DNA from: Candidatus Binatia bacterium
GTDB lineage: Bacteria > Desulfobacterota > Binatia > UBA9968
NCBI GenBank assembly: GCA_036504975.1
Contig: DASXUF010000061.1
Span: 1-33,139 of the forward strand
Direction of reading: 5' to 3'
Length of the DNA: 33,139 bases
Shown one piece after another: positions 1 through 8,098 of the stretch (its first letter is position 1; the number at the start of each line of letters is the position of its first letter). Below the pieces are notes generated by a model. The model was not told the DNA's origin, ran no database searches, and saw nothing but the letters and a program-made list of their open reading frames with translations. Both the position numbers and the translations under genes were made by a program.

Positions 1-1
1 G

Positions 2-274
2 ATGAAATCCCAACCCCGTTATAGCAGAGAAGAGTTTGCCCGCCGCGGCGATGAGATATATGAACGTCTGCTTCGTTCCACTTTGCAAGGTGAAAACGAG
101 GCCAAATTCGTAGCCATCGACATCGAAACCGGAGCGTACGAGGTAGGTGCGGATGAACTCGCTGCTTCTGACCGCTTGCTCGCCCGAGTCCCGAACGCCC
201 AGATATGGCTGCGGCGGATCGGAGCGCGTTTTGCGCATCGCTTCGGATTTCACCGGCAGTCGCCGCCGGAATGA
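2..274 (+). CDS. Conserved hypothetical protein, partner of an aspartic protease
   Basis: Small 90-residue protein, rich in charged residues, with no signal peptide or membrane segment. The middle (about residues 36-56) reads like a conserved core with the motif AIDIETGAYEV followed by DELAASDRLL and a hydrophobic strand around QIWLRRIG. From memory, proteins of this type often sit directly upstream of small clan AA aspartic proteases, and that is the arrangement here: its stop overlaps the next start by 4 bases (ATGA at 271-274), so the two are probably translationally coupled. Function is unknown. A toxin-antitoxin-like or adaptor role is conceivable only by analogy of layout. The ATG lies at the extreme window edge, so the true start could be further upstream. 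Confidence 0.6.
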   Translation: MKSQPRYSREEFARRGDEIYERLLRSTLQGENEAKFVAIDIETGAYEVGADELAASDRLLARVPNAQIWLRRIGARFAHRFGFHRQSPPE

Positions 275-642
275 TTAGCGGGCTGGTCACGGGCGACGGC
301 CAGGCTGTTATTCACCTGACAGTGCGCGGTCCTACCGGGCAAGAGCAAGATATCGAAGCGGTCATTGACACAGGTTTCGACGGGTGGCTCAGTTTGCCGT
401 CTTCAATCATCGCTTCTCTGAACCTGGTTTGGCGACAGCGTGGCCGTGCAATCTTAGCGGACGGCAGCGAGAACGTTTTTGATATATACGAGGGAGCCGT
501 GTTTTGGGACGGGCAGGCTCGTCGCATCCCTGTACACGAGGCCGAAACCACGCCCTTAGTTGGCATGTCGCTGCTTCAGGGTTACGAGTTGAATGTCCAA
601 ATCGAACCTGGCGGGAAGGTCACCATAAGGGCCAGACCCTAG
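271..642 (+). CDS. Clan AA (retropepsin-like) aspartic protease
   Basis: A 123-residue protein starting at the ATG that overlaps the upstream stop. An in-frame start at 205 exists but would run through the upstream gene. The catalytic motif of single-domain, retropepsin-like aspartic proteases is visible as VIDTGFDGWLSLP (Asp-Thr-Gly at residues 33-35). It follows two beta-strand-like stretches and precedes the hydrophobic VGMSLLQGYEL region expected near the C-terminus of the fold. Such proteins act as homodimers, each giving one Asp. Substrates of this bacterial group are largely unknown. There is no signal peptide, so it is probably cytoplasmic. Family assignment is fairly secure; biological role is not. 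Confidence 0.8.
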   Translation: MISGLVTGDGQAVIHLTVRGPTGQEQDIEAVIDTGFDGWLSLPSSIIASLNLVWRQRGRAILADGSENVFDIYEGAVFWDGQARRIPVHEAETTPLVGMSLLQGYELNVQIEPGGKVTIRARP

Positions 643-723
643 CGAAAATTTTGTTAACTCGCCGTTCAAACTGCCCGTAGCATCAGGCTTCGCGGCTTAG
701 CGGCATCACGTTATTCATAGACC

Positions 724-1737
724 GTGCAGATCGACATCGAGTTCAATTCCGGCGCGCAGTTGCCGATGGATGCGATTCCGGAGCTCGCCCGGTTGGCGGA
801 GGCGAATGGGTTCGCCTGCGCGTGGGGAGGTGAAGCGAACAACAAAGATCCGACGGTGATGCTGTCGGCGATCGCAGCGGCTACGAAACGCCTGAAAGTC
901 GGCTCTGCCGTCTATCACATTCTCGGGCGGACGCCGGCGACGCTCGCTCTGCAAGCAGTCGGACTCGATGAATTATCGCAAGGGCGGTTTCTTCTCGGCA
1001 TCGGCGTGTCCAATCCAACGATCGCCAAGTGGCACGGGCTTCCGTCCGACCGGCCGCTCGGACGGATCAAAGAATATCTGGACATCGTTCGCCGGGCGAT
1101 GAGCGGAGAAAAATTGAATTTCTCCGGCGAATTTTATTCCGCCTCCGGCTTTAAGTTGGCGTTCAAGCCCTCGGGCAGAAAAATTCCGGTTTATCTCGCC
1201 GCCTTTGGCCCCAAGATGACGCGCCTTGCCGGCATGTTGACCGACGGCGTCTTGATCAACATGGCCAATCCGACGGAGATTCGCCGCATCGCCGATCAGG
1301 CCCGGGCCGGGGCCACTGAAGCCGGAAAAAATCCCGACGCCTTGGAAATTATTTGCAAGATCCGCTGCTCCGTCGCCCACGATCGATCCGAGGCGCGCGA
1401 AGCGTTGAGCCACGCGTTGACCTACTATGCTCTGGCGGACTACTACCGCGACCTCTTGACCCGAATGGGTTTCGGTTCTGAGATCGAAGCGATGCGCGCC
1501 GCCTGGCAATCGGGTGGATTCCACGCCGCGCGAGCTTTGATCACCGATCGTCTCTTTGAAGGTTTGCCGATGGCGGCGGTGACCTCCGTCGAAGAGATTC
1601 GTGAAAAGCTCAAACCCTATGGGGCCGCCGGCGCGACGCGTATTATTTTGCCTTACGTGGCTGCATCGAAAGATGTCGTCGGAGAATTGAAAAGCTTTAT
1701 CGCTGCGTGGGGGAAGGCGGCACCTAAGAGTCGGTGA
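724..1737 (+). CDS. LLM-class flavin-dependent oxidoreductase
   Basis: A 337-residue protein of the luciferase-like monooxygenase superfamily, starting at GTG. The N-terminal beta strand (MQIDIEFNSG) followed by PELARLAEANGF and the segment DELSQGRFLLGIGVSN (about residues 80-95) are typical of the F420-dependent methylene-tetrahydromethanopterin reductase-like branch. The TIM barrel appears complete, including a C-terminal helix and a region giving IILPYVA near the end. Members use F420 or FMN to oxidise or reduce a wide range of substrates, and sequence alone does not give the substrate. The Rid-family gene 42 bases downstream on the same strand makes a two-gene unit likely. That pairing recalls RutA-RutC of pyrimidine catabolism only by analogy. 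Confidence 0.85.
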   Translation: MQIDIEFNSGAQLPMDAIPELARLAEANGFACAWGGEANNKDPTVMLSAIAAATKRLKVGSAVYHILGRTPATLALQAVGLDELSQGRFLLGIGVSNPTIAKWHGLPSDRPLGRIKEYLDIVRRAMSGEKLNFSGEFYSASGFKLAFKPSGRKIPVYLAAFGPKMTRLAGMLTDGVLINMANPTEIRRIADQARAGATEAGKNPDALEIICKIRCSVAHDRSEAREALSHALTYYALADYYRDLLTRMGFGSEIEAMRAAWQSGGFHAARALITDRLFEGLPMAAVTSVEEIREKLKPYGAAGATRIILPYVAASKDVVGELKSFIAAWGKAAPKSR

Positions 1738-1779
1738 CGAGCCGGCCTTTCAATTTTCGAGCAAAACGAGGAGGGAAGA

Positions 1780-2181
1780 ATGTCCTTTGAACTGCTGAAC
1801 CCTTCCGGTCTGGAGCGGCCAGTCGGTTACGCGCATGTGGCCAAGGTCACATCCGGTAAAATTGTCTTTGTCGCCGGACAGGCGCCGTTCGATTCCGCCG
1901 GGGCGGTCGTCGGCAAAGGCGACTTTGTCGCGCAATTCCGCCAGGTCATGCATAACCTCAAGCTGGCCGTGGAAGGCGCGGGCGGCACGCCTACACAGTT
2001 CGCCGTCCTGACGATGTATTTGACCGATCTACCTGCCTATCTCGCCAACAAGAAAGCGCTCGGCGCCGCCTACCGGGAAGTCTTCGGTAAGTATTTCCCC
2101 GCTATAACGCTGGTCGAGGTCAAGAGCCTATACCATCCAGACTGCATGGTAGAAATTTCCGGAGTCGCCGTCATCGACTGA
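1780..2181 (+). CDS. RidA/YjgF/UK114-family protein lacking the catalytic arginine
   Basis: A 133-residue single-domain Rid protein. A strong ribosome-binding site (gaggaggg at 1768-1775) fixes the start. The strand IVFVAGQAP, the helix FRQVMHNLKLAVEGAGG and the segment YFPAITLVEVKSLYHPDCMVEI follow the family pattern from start to end. In E. coli RidA the FPARS arginine (Arg105) binds the imine/enamine substrate carboxylate. Here the same place reads FPAIT, so isoleucine replaces arginine. Arginine-less Rid subfamilies are not expected to act as classical 2-aminoacrylate deaminases, so this is better called a Rid-family protein of unknown activity than ridA. It probably works with the flavin oxidoreductase just upstream, perhaps on an unstable product; that is inference. 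Confidence 0.85.
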   Translation: MSFELLNPSGLERPVGYAHVAKVTSGKIVFVAGQAPFDSAGAVVGKGDFVAQFRQVMHNLKLAVEGAGGTPTQFAVLTMYLTDLPAYLANKKALGAAYREVFGKYFPAITLVEVKSLYHPDCMVEISGVAVID

Positions 2182-2354
2182 CTCACCACCGTCAGATTCC
2201 CGGCAATTTATTGGCGATTCGCTGGGTAATTTTGTTCCATATTGCGGCAGTTACTAACCAAACCTGTTACTGAATTACGTGCCTTTACGAGGGTCGTCGC
2301 AGACATTTCAAGTAGTTAAGTGTATGGCACATCCATTGCTTCATTTTCCGCAGC

Positions 2355-2558
2355 ATGAGCCAACTCGAAATCACAGGAAATTCCAACAGAATGGAAGGTT
2401 TCGACTACCCCACTCTGGAAGAGATCATTTCTTTGTGGCAATCCTACAAGTCGAACGGCGGCCTGGCGCCCGAAGAGGCCTGGGACGCCATCGCGGCGAG
2501 CCTGGCCCTGGACATGGTGTTTTCCGGGCACGTCCGCGCGAAGAACGTCGAACAGTAA
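2355..2558 (+). CDS. Possible small hypothetical protein
   Basis: A 67-residue reading frame with protein-like composition. It is acidic and amphipathic, with TLEEIISLWQSYKSNGG followed by PEEAWDAIAASLALDM. Its codons resemble neighbouring genes, and the overlapping frames look like shadows. No Shine-Dalgarno sequence is evident before this ATG or before the internal ATG at 2391. I do not recognise a family. If it is not a gene, the whole stretch 2182-2681 holds nothing else I can identify. Confidence 0.4.
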   Translation: MSQLEITGNSNRMEGFDYPTLEEIISLWQSYKSNGGLAPEEAWDAIAASLALDMVFSGHVRAKNVEQ

Positions 2559-2681
2559 GACCCCGGTACCTCTCCCTCCAACCGCCCGCTCGGTTTAACC
2601 TCGTACCATAAGAACGCCCCGAACGTGAGTGATTGCCAGCACGGCAGTGCTCTTTTGATTTTAGGGCAGCGACTCTGATGA

Positions 2682-3158
2682 TCAAGTTTGTTCGGCCTGA
2701 GGGTCGGCTCGGGCGATTAGATCCAAAAACGCTTGTATGTGGGGGCGCTCAGAAGCCGCGATCTGCCGCAGCAGCTCTGCCGTCTCCGGCGCCTGCTCGG
2801 TGACGAGGGCGGCGCGCTCAAGAAGGCGAGTCTCGAGCGCTCTATGATCGTTTAAGTCTTGCGCCATTCTCTGCCAGTGATTTTTTCCGGACGTGATCTC
2901 CAAAGCGATGTCTTCCAGGTTTGTTCCCGAGCCGACCAGCTTGTCTCTCAAAAGATCGGCGCTCGACTGTTTTTCTTGGGCCAGGCGGCGCAGTAGCTGC
3001 GCCACGTGGGGGTAGGGCGCCCTATCGGCGTGGCGTGAAATCTGTTCGGCCAGGCTGCACAGATCCCGATAGCTTTCCATGAGGATATCTGCCGGTTCCG
3101 TAGACTTGGATTTTCCGTTGCGCAATATTTCCCGCACCTTCCTGAAGAGCTCGATCAT
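2682..3158 (-). CDS. Ferritin-like helical-bundle protein
   Basis: A 158-residue, almost entirely helical protein. After a short basic N-terminus (MIELFRKVREIL) it shows a series of long amphipathic helices: YRDLCSLAEQISRHA, VAQLLRRLAQEKQSS and HRALETRLLERAALV. A final helix, ERPHIQAFLDLIARADP, has the E..H spacing and ADP ending often seen in ferritin-like or rubrerythrin-like families. A complete four-helix di-iron ligand set is not obvious, so iron binding is uncertain. It lies opposite rpoZ, sharing the 3159-3290 intergenic space. No pathway can be inferred. Confidence 0.65.
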   Translation of the reverse strand: MIELFRKVREILRNGKSKSTEPADILMESYRDLCSLAEQISRHADRAPYPHVAQLLRRLAQEKQSSADLLRDKLVGSGTNLEDIALEITSGKNHWQRMAQDLNDHRALETRLLERAALVTEQAPETAELLRQIAASERPHIQAFLDLIARADPQAEQT

Positions 3159-3290
3159 GCCCGCGTTCTTCTCCGTGCGCAGAACATATAGGAGTATGAA
3201 CCCGGCTTGTCAAGCGCTACGTCGAAACGCGTGGGCTGTTTGACTAGAGACGGAAAATCTGTTGAAGTGTTTCTACCCTGAGGAAAGAAT

Positions 3291-3494
3291 ATGGCCCGTA
3301 TTACCGTGGAGGATTGTTTGGAAAAGGTTCAGAGCCGCTTCGAGTTGGTGATGTTGGCCTCTCGGCGGGCTAGGCAGCTTTTTAAAGGCGCCAAGCCCTT
3401 GATCGAAAGCAACAACCGCGAGGTGGTTGTGGCTTTGCGAGAGATTGCCGCGGGAGAAGTAAAGAAGGCTTCGAAAGATCTCAAGCTGGCATAA
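3291..3494 (+). CDS. rpoZ: RNA polymerase omega subunit
   Basis: A 67-residue omega subunit. It begins [23 protein letters not shown], continues with the conserved helix ASRRARQL, and then [16 protein letters not shown]. All are hallmarks of RpoZ, which wraps the C-terminal tail of beta-prime and helps assemble RNA polymerase. A ribosome-binding site (aggaaag at 3281-3287) supports the ATG. The protein is shorter than the 91-residue E. coli subunit, which is common outside gammaproteobacteria. Unlike in many genomes it is not next to gmk or spoT here. An alternative sigma factor follows instead. Confidence 0.93.
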   Translation: MARITVEDCLEKVQSRFELVMLASRRARQLFKGAKPLIESNNREVVVALREIAAGEVKKASKDLKLA

Positions 3495-3669
3495 GTCCCT
3501 TCACGTTCCTTTCTTTTCCTTCGGTCTCGATCCGGATTCCCTCGATAGTCTTCTCGTGGATTCCTTGTAAAGGCGCCGGAAAGAAGGTAGATTTTTTTGA
3601 CAGCAAAGGGCGCATTTCCGGCCCGCGGTGGAGTGGTTGCAAAGCGATCCGCGGCGGCCGAGAGCTTCG

Positions 3670-4632
3670 ATGGCTAAGCGGAAGGACGATCGCGAAGAGA
3701 AGGCCTTTCCAGACGAGATCGATCTGCAAAAAAAGATCGATCTCACGGACGAAGATAAATCTCCCTCCAAAGATCTTGTCCCCTTTGAGCCGCTCCAGAG
3801 ATATCTGGCGGAGATCCGCCGGTATCCGTTGTTGAGCCGTGAGGAAGAGCATCGGCTGGCGGTCGAATACAAAGAGTACGGCAACATCGAAGCCGCCTAC
3901 AAACTCGTCACCTCGAATTTACGGCTGGTGGTGATGATCGCGCGGGAGTATCAGAAGGCCTTCCGTAATCTTCTGGATCTCATTCAGGAGGGCAACATCG
4001 GACTCATGGAGGCGGTCAAAAATTTCGATCCCTATCGCGGCATCCGTTTCCCATCTTACGCCGTGTGGTGGGTCCGGGCGTACATCATTCGCTACATCAT
4101 CAACGACTGGCGCATGGTCAAGATCGGGACGACGCAGGCGCAGCGAAAACTCTTTTTCAATCTGCAAAAGGAAAAGGAAAAGCTCGAGGCCGAAGGCTTT
4201 ATTCCGGGTCCGAAGCTCCTGGCGCAGCGCTTGAACGTGAAAGAAGGCGAAGTCGTGGAGATGGAACAAAGGCTCGGCAACCGCGACCTATCCACGGACG
4301 TTCCGGTGGGTGAGGACGGGGAAGCCACCTTGCTTCATTTTTTGCCGGACAATAAGGAGACGCCGGAAGAGCGCGTCGCGGCCGCCGAGTACCGCCAGGT
4401 TCTCGGCGAGAAGATCGAGGAATTCGCCGGCGGACTAAAAGATAAAGAATTGGTCATATTCCGCGAGCGGCTTTTGAACGAGGAGCCGCTGACGCTCAGG
4501 GAAATCGGCGAGCGATACGGCATCAGCCGGGAGCGCGTGCGGCAAATCGAAGACCGGTTGAAGAAAAAACTCAAAGAATATCTAAGCCGTGAATTCAAAG
4601 ACATCAAGGACACCGTTGTCGGCGCTAACTAG
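3670..4632 (+). CDS. rpoH: RpoH-type (sigma-32) RNA polymerase sigma factor
   Basis: A 320-residue sigma-70 family factor. Regions 2.1-2.4 are intact: DLIQEGNIGLMEAVKNFDP, then FPSYAVWWVRAYI near residue 127. Immediately after comes QRKLFFNLQ (about residues 158-166), which matches the RpoH box that distinguishes heat-shock sigma factors. Region 4 ends with the helix-turn-helix LREIGERYGISRERVRQIE (about 275-293) for the -35 element. It is longer than E. coli RpoH (284 residues), with an acidic, lysine-rich N-terminus. The ATG at 3670 is preferred; an in-frame GTG at 3628 would add 14 residues, and neither has a clear Shine-Dalgarno. The expected role is heat-shock or stress transcription. 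It lies about 175 bases after rpoZ. Confidence 0.88.
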   Translation: MAKRKDDREEKAFPDEIDLQKKIDLTDEDKSPSKDLVPFEPLQRYLAEIRRYPLLSREEEHRLAVEYKEYGNIEAAYKLVTSNLRLVVMIAREYQKAFRNLLDLIQEGNIGLMEAVKNFDPYRGIRFPSYAVWWVRAYIIRYIINDWRMVKIGTTQAQRKLFFNLQKEKEKLEAEGFIPGPKLLAQRLNVKEGEVVEMEQRLGNRDLSTDVPVGEDGEATLLHFLPDNKETPEERVAAAEYRQVLGEKIEEFAGGLKDKELVIFRERLLNEEPLTLREIGERYGISRERVRQIEDRLKKKLKEYLSREFKDIKDTVVGAN

Positions 4633-4762
4633 CGCCACGCCGCCTCTTCAGCTCGTCTAACTTTTTCCTATCTCCGGGCTTATGAACCCTAGTTTCGGTA
4701 ACGCAAGTCTGCTTGCGACTTGGAATCGTATTTGATAGCTAAAACGGCGAGGAGGATTCGCC

Positions 4763-5215
4763 TTGCAATTTCAACGGGAGATCGAGATTAAAAACTCGAA
4801 AGAGCGAGTGTGGCAGTTTCTCTGGGACGTCGACCGCTTTATCGCTTGTGTCCCGGGATGCCGCGACGCCGCCACGGTGGAAGCGGGGAAGCGCTACACC
4901 GCGACCATGTCGGAAAGGGTCGGCCCTTTTCGGGTCGAGTTCCCGATGCGGATCGATGTGCTCGAAAGCCGGGAGCTTTCGTACATCAAGGCGCAGGCCA
5001 CGGGAAACGACAGCAAAATCGGGAGCCGCATGAAGGTCGATCTTGAAGTCCGTCTGGCCGGCAACGGAGAAAAGACGACGATGTCTTTGATTACGGCGGT
5101 GGATATCGTCGGCAAGCTGGCGACTTTGGGCCACAGCATCATCAAGCGGAGAGCGGATCAGGTGATGGATGAATTCGCTCAGGCAGTGAAGCAGAAATTG
5201 GAAGGAACCGCCTAG
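4763..5215 (+). CDS. CoxG-like SRPBCC-domain protein
   Basis: A 150-residue SRPBCC/START-like domain protein related to carbon monoxide dehydrogenase subunit G. The start is a TTG backed by a strong ribosome-binding site (gaggagg at about 4749-4755). Typical features are the N-terminal strand FQREIEIKNSKERVWQFLWDV, the CVPGC motif near residues 30-34, and the C-terminal helix QVMDEFAQAVKQKL. In CO dehydrogenase clusters CoxG is a membrane-recruiting or maturation factor for the molybdenum hydroxylase, not a catalytic subunit. The next gene starts one base after its stop, so this and the two following genes form a tight operon. Confidence 0.85.
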   Translation: MQFQREIEIKNSKERVWQFLWDVDRFIACVPGCRDAATVEAGKRYTATMSERVGPFRVEFPMRIDVLESRELSYIKAQATGNDSKIGSRMKVDLEVRLAGNGEKTTMSLITAVDIVGKLATLGHSIIKRRADQVMDEFAQAVKQKLEGTA

Positions 5216-5216
5216 A

Positions 5217-6098
5217 ATGTTGCGGCGGTTTCGCCTGGAAGAGCCGGAGACCGTCCAGGAAGCGTCTCAACTGCTCGCCCGCCATGGAGAAGCGGCCCGC
5301 ATCTATGCCGGCGGCACCGAACTGCTGCTCGTGATGAAAGAGGGGCTCGCCCACTACGAGCGCCTTGTCAACGTCAAAAAAATCCCCCATCTGGACGAGG
5401 TGAAGCTCACCGACGGTTTTGTTTCGATCGGCGCGCTCTCCACTCATAGACAACTTTTATTCTCTCCCGTGGTGCGGCGGCATCTTCCCGCTTTTGCCGG
5501 CATGGAGGCCAACGTGGCCAACATTCGCGTCCGCGAAGTCGGAACCATCGGCGGCAATCTTTGCTTCGCCGAGCCGCATGCCGACCCGGGGACTCTTCTG
5601 TTGGCTTTAGGCGCGAAGGTCATCGCGGCGAAGAATACCGGGCAGCGGGAGATCCTGATCGAGAAATTTTTCGTCGACGCTTATGAAACCTGCCTCGAAC
5701 CCGACGAACTCCTCACCGAAATCCGCGTGCCGCGACTTCCTGCCCGCTCCGGAGTCGCTTACTTGAAATTCGGCTATCTCGAGCGTCCCAGTGTAGGCGT
5801 GGCTCTATTCTTGTCTCTGGATGGAAACGGGAAATCGGTCGGCGACGCGCGCATCGCCGTCGGCTGTGTGGGACCTACGGCGAGGCGGATTCAAGAAGCC
5901 GAGTCGCTGCTAGAGGGGAAATCCGTCGATGAAGCATCTCGTCTAATCGCCGAAGCCGGCGCCGCCGCCGCGCGCGCCAGCCAGGCGATCAGCGATCTCC
6001 ACGGATCGCAGGATTATAAGGAGCATATCGTCGGGGTTCTTTTGAAGCGGGCTTTCCGGCAAGCGGTCGAGCAGTGCCGGCAACGAGTGGAAGGGTAG
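5217..6098 (+). CDS. FAD-binding (medium) subunit of a molybdenum hydroxylase
   Basis: A 293-residue FAD subunit of the xanthine dehydrogenase/CO dehydrogenase (CoxM) type. The flavin-binding motif YAGGTELLL lies near residues 30-38. The second motif, VGTIGGNLCF, lies near residue 110 and is followed by PHADPGTLLLALGA. The C-terminal CO_deh_flav_C-like region holds GDARIAVGCVGPTARR. It should pass electrons between the 2Fe-2S subunit and an acceptor. It sits one base after coxG and one base before the 2Fe-2S subunit. The molybdopterin (large) subunit that would define the substrate is absent on either side, so CO oxidation must not be assumed. Confidence 0.9.
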   Translation: MLRRFRLEEPETVQEASQLLARHGEAARIYAGGTELLLVMKEGLAHYERLVNVKKIPHLDEVKLTDGFVSIGALSTHRQLLFSPVVRRHLPAFAGMEANVANIRVREVGTIGGNLCFAEPHADPGTLLLALGAKVIAAKNTGQREILIEKFFVDAYETCLEPDELLTEIRVPRLPARSGVAYLKFGYLERPSVGVALFLSLDGNGKSVGDARIAVGCVGPTARRIQEAESLLEGKSVDEASRLIAEAGAAAARASQAISDLHGSQDYKEHIVGVLLKRAFRQAVEQCRQRVEG

Positions 6099-6099
6099 G

Positions 6100-6630
6100 A
6101 TGATGGCAAGCTTGATGTCCAAACCGCGCGGCGCTCAGACGATTCCGGTTTCTTTCATCGTCAACGGAAAAGCGTACGAGCTGGAAGTAGAGCCGCATGA
6201 ATTATTGCTGGATGTGATACGAGACCGGTTGGGATTGACGGGCGCGAAGAGGTCCTGCGATGTCGAAGTCTGCGGCGCCTGCACCCTGCTCCTGGACGGC
6301 AGACCGGTCAGCGCGTGCACTTTGCCGGCGTTCGAGGCGAGGGGAAGGCAGGTCCAGACCATCGAGGGCCTGGCTGAAAACGGCAAGCTCCATCCGCTTC
6401 AGCAAGCGTTCATCGAGCACGGTGGATTTCAGTGCGGCTTTTGCACGCCGGGAATGATTCTGGCGGCGAAGGCGATGCTGGAAGAGAATCCGGACCCCAC
6501 GGAGGAACAGATCAAACACTTCATGCACGGCAACATCTGCCGCTGCACGGGTTACAAAAAGATCATCGAATCGATTTTAGCCGCGGCCAAAAAGATGCGC
6601 GCGCCGCTGTCCGCGAAGCGTAAATCCTAG
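6100..6630 (+). CDS. 2Fe-2S (small) subunit of a molybdenum hydroxylase
   Basis: A 176-residue CoxS/XdhC-type iron-sulfur subunit with two complete [2Fe-2S] sites. The N-terminal plant-ferredoxin-like cluster uses Cys53, 58, 61 and 73 (CDVEVCGAC). The C-terminal four-helix cluster uses Cys112, 115, 147 and 149 (CGFC, CRC). The extra N-terminal 15 residues are not conserved in the family, and a second ATG at 6103 is equally possible. It would relay electrons from a molybdenum centre to the FAD subunit encoded just upstream. Its TAG stop overlaps the stop of the convergent ubiD-family gene in a shared CTAG. No large subunit follows, which leaves the complex incomplete locally. Confidence 0.92.
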   Translation: MMASLMSKPRGAQTIPVSFIVNGKAYELEVEPHELLLDVIRDRLGLTGAKRSCDVEVCGACTLLLDGRPVSACTLPAFEARGRQVQTIEGLAENGKLHPLQQAFIEHGGFQCGFCTPGMILAAKAMLEENPDPTEEQIKHFMHGNICRCTGYKKIIESILAAAKKMRAPLSAKRKS

Positions 6631-8054
6631 TCGCCGATCCCGTACTCTTCCCACTTGGCCGCGACCCGATCGAGGTGTTCCTTGGGTGGAAGCGAAATCC
6701 CCGGGTAATCATGTTTCCGGGTCGCGTCGATCGCCAACCGCGAGCCCACGTCTCGGATCGGGTCGTGCTGCGGCACCGTCCTCGGCGCCTGCGAAGGATC
6801 GAGGCCGACGGCTTGCACGTCGCGCTCGATGTAGACGTCCTTGCCGGGCCGGACTCTCCAGCTAAGCGCCCAGTCCACGTCAAAATCGTCCCAAACGTCG
6901 ATGTCGTCGTCGACCACCACGGTGATTTTGCCGAAGCCCGTTCTCAACGACCAGACCCCGTACATGAGCTGTCTGACCTGTCCGTCGAATTGTTTTTTCA
7001 TCGACACTACGACATAAGCGCCGCTGCCGCCGGCTTCTTTGAGGCGCAAATCTTTGATCGGCAGGCGGAGATTGTATTTCAGATGCTTGAATAGCGGCCA
7101 CTCGCGCCCGACGCCACGGATGCAGCTCGACTCCGATGGAGGGCGCTGACTGATGAACGCCTGATAAATGGGATTATTCCGGAACGTCATGCATTTGATA
7201 TTAAAGACCGGCTGTTTGCCCGCGGGGCCCATATAACCCGTATATTCACCGAACGGTCCCTCCATTTCACGCACGTTCGCGGGAATTTCTCCTTCCAGCA
7301 CGATCTCGGCGGTGGCGGGAACTTCCAGCGGGACGGTTTCGCACGGGACCATCTCCACCGGTTCACCTCTGAGAGCTCCGGCTACGGCAAACTCGTCGAG
7401 CTCTTCTGATATTTTAGATACCGAAACGTAGCCGATGGTCGGGTCGGCGCCGATGACGACCGCCACCGGCGTAGGCTTGTTATGTTCGTCGTTTTTCCTC
7501 AAGTGCCAGGCCGCGTCCTGCCGCTTGCCGAAGAGAAAACCGGTTTTGTTCGGTCCTTTGACCTCCATGCGATACGTCCCTACGTTGCGCACTCCGGTCT
7601 CCGGGTCTTTGGTGATTACGTAAGGCGACGTGAGGAACGGCCCCGGATCTTCTCCCACCGTCCACACGGGCACGGGAAGTCTTAGGAGATCGACTTGATG
7701 GCAACGTAAGATGTTCTCCTTGCACGGAGCTTGGGAATTTTTGACCATCACCGGCGGGATCGGCTTGTCCAACGCGTGGTCCCACTTTCGGTTGATCCCT
7801 TCGACCGAATCGGTCTCAAGGCCGATCGCGTAAATCTGCCGCGAAGCGCCGAGAACGCCTGCGGCAATGGGCATGTCAAACCCCTTGATGTTTTCGAACA
7901 ACAAGGCAGGCCGCCGCTCGGGGGGAAGCTTGTAGAATAACTGGCGGCAAACCGCGGCAACCTCCCAATCTTTATCGACGGCCTTCTTTATCCTTTTGAG
8001 CTTGCCTCTCTCTTCTAGAGCGGACAAATAAGTCCTTAAATCACGATAAGCCAC
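6627..8054 (-). CDS. UbiD-family prenylated-FMN decarboxylase
   Basis: A 475-residue UbiD-family (de)carboxylase. The catalytic acidic pair is visible as EGPFGEYTGYMGP (Glu265 and Glu270, five apart, as with Glu277/Glu282 of Aspergillus Fdc1). An upstream arginine in GTYRMEVKG (Arg162) fits the third catalytic position. The C-terminal half has the PPSESSCIRGVGREW and ITVVVDDDIDVWD segments of the family. These enzymes need prenylated FMN from a UbiX partner, which is not in the window. Substrates range from 4-hydroxybenzoate derivatives to phenylphosphate and heteroaromatic acids and cannot be chosen here. It starts at GTG with a gaggagggg ribosome-binding site, and a promoter lies at 8099-8126. 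The neighbouring hydroxylase subunits suggest, but do not prove, aromatic catabolism. Confidence 0.92.
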   Translation of the reverse strand: MAYRDLRTYLSALEERGKLKRIKKAVDKDWEVAAVCRQLFYKLPPERRPALLFENIKGFDMPIAAGVLGASRQIYAIGLETDSVEGINRKWDHALDKPIPPVMVKNSQAPCKENILRCHQVDLLRLPVPVWTVGEDPGPFLTSPYVITKDPETGVRNVGTYRMEVKGPNKTGFLFGKRQDAAWHLRKNDEHNKPTPVAVVIGADPTIGYVSVSKISEELDEFAVAGALRGEPVEMVPCETVPLEVPATAEIVLEGEIPANVREMEGPFGEYTGYMGPAGKQPVFNIKCMTFRNNPIYQAFISQRPPSESSCIRGVGREWPLFKHLKYNLRLPIKDLRLKEAGGSGAYVVVSMKKQFDGQVRQLMYGVWSLRTGFGKITVVVDDDIDVWDDFDVDWALSWRVRPGKDVYIERDVQAVGLDPSQAPRTVPQHDPIRDVGSRLAIDATRKHDYPGISLPPKEHLDRVAAKWEEYGIGD

Positions 8055-8098
8055 TTTCCCCTCCTCGTTGCGAGCAAATTTGACCTGCTGGTGTCTAC

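Noticed and set aside
2279-2611. A 110-codon frame with many histidine and arginine residues
   Set aside because: Its composition is typical of a shifted frame; the overlapping 67-codon frame at 2355 looks more natural.
4714-4730. CGCAAG-tctg-CTTGCG hairpin after rpoH
   Set aside because: The stem is short with no T-run, so it is too weak to call a terminator.
4763-6630. Annotating the cox-like genes as carbon monoxide dehydrogenase
   Set aside because: There is no large subunit with the CoxL active-site motif, and many other hydroxylases share these subunits.
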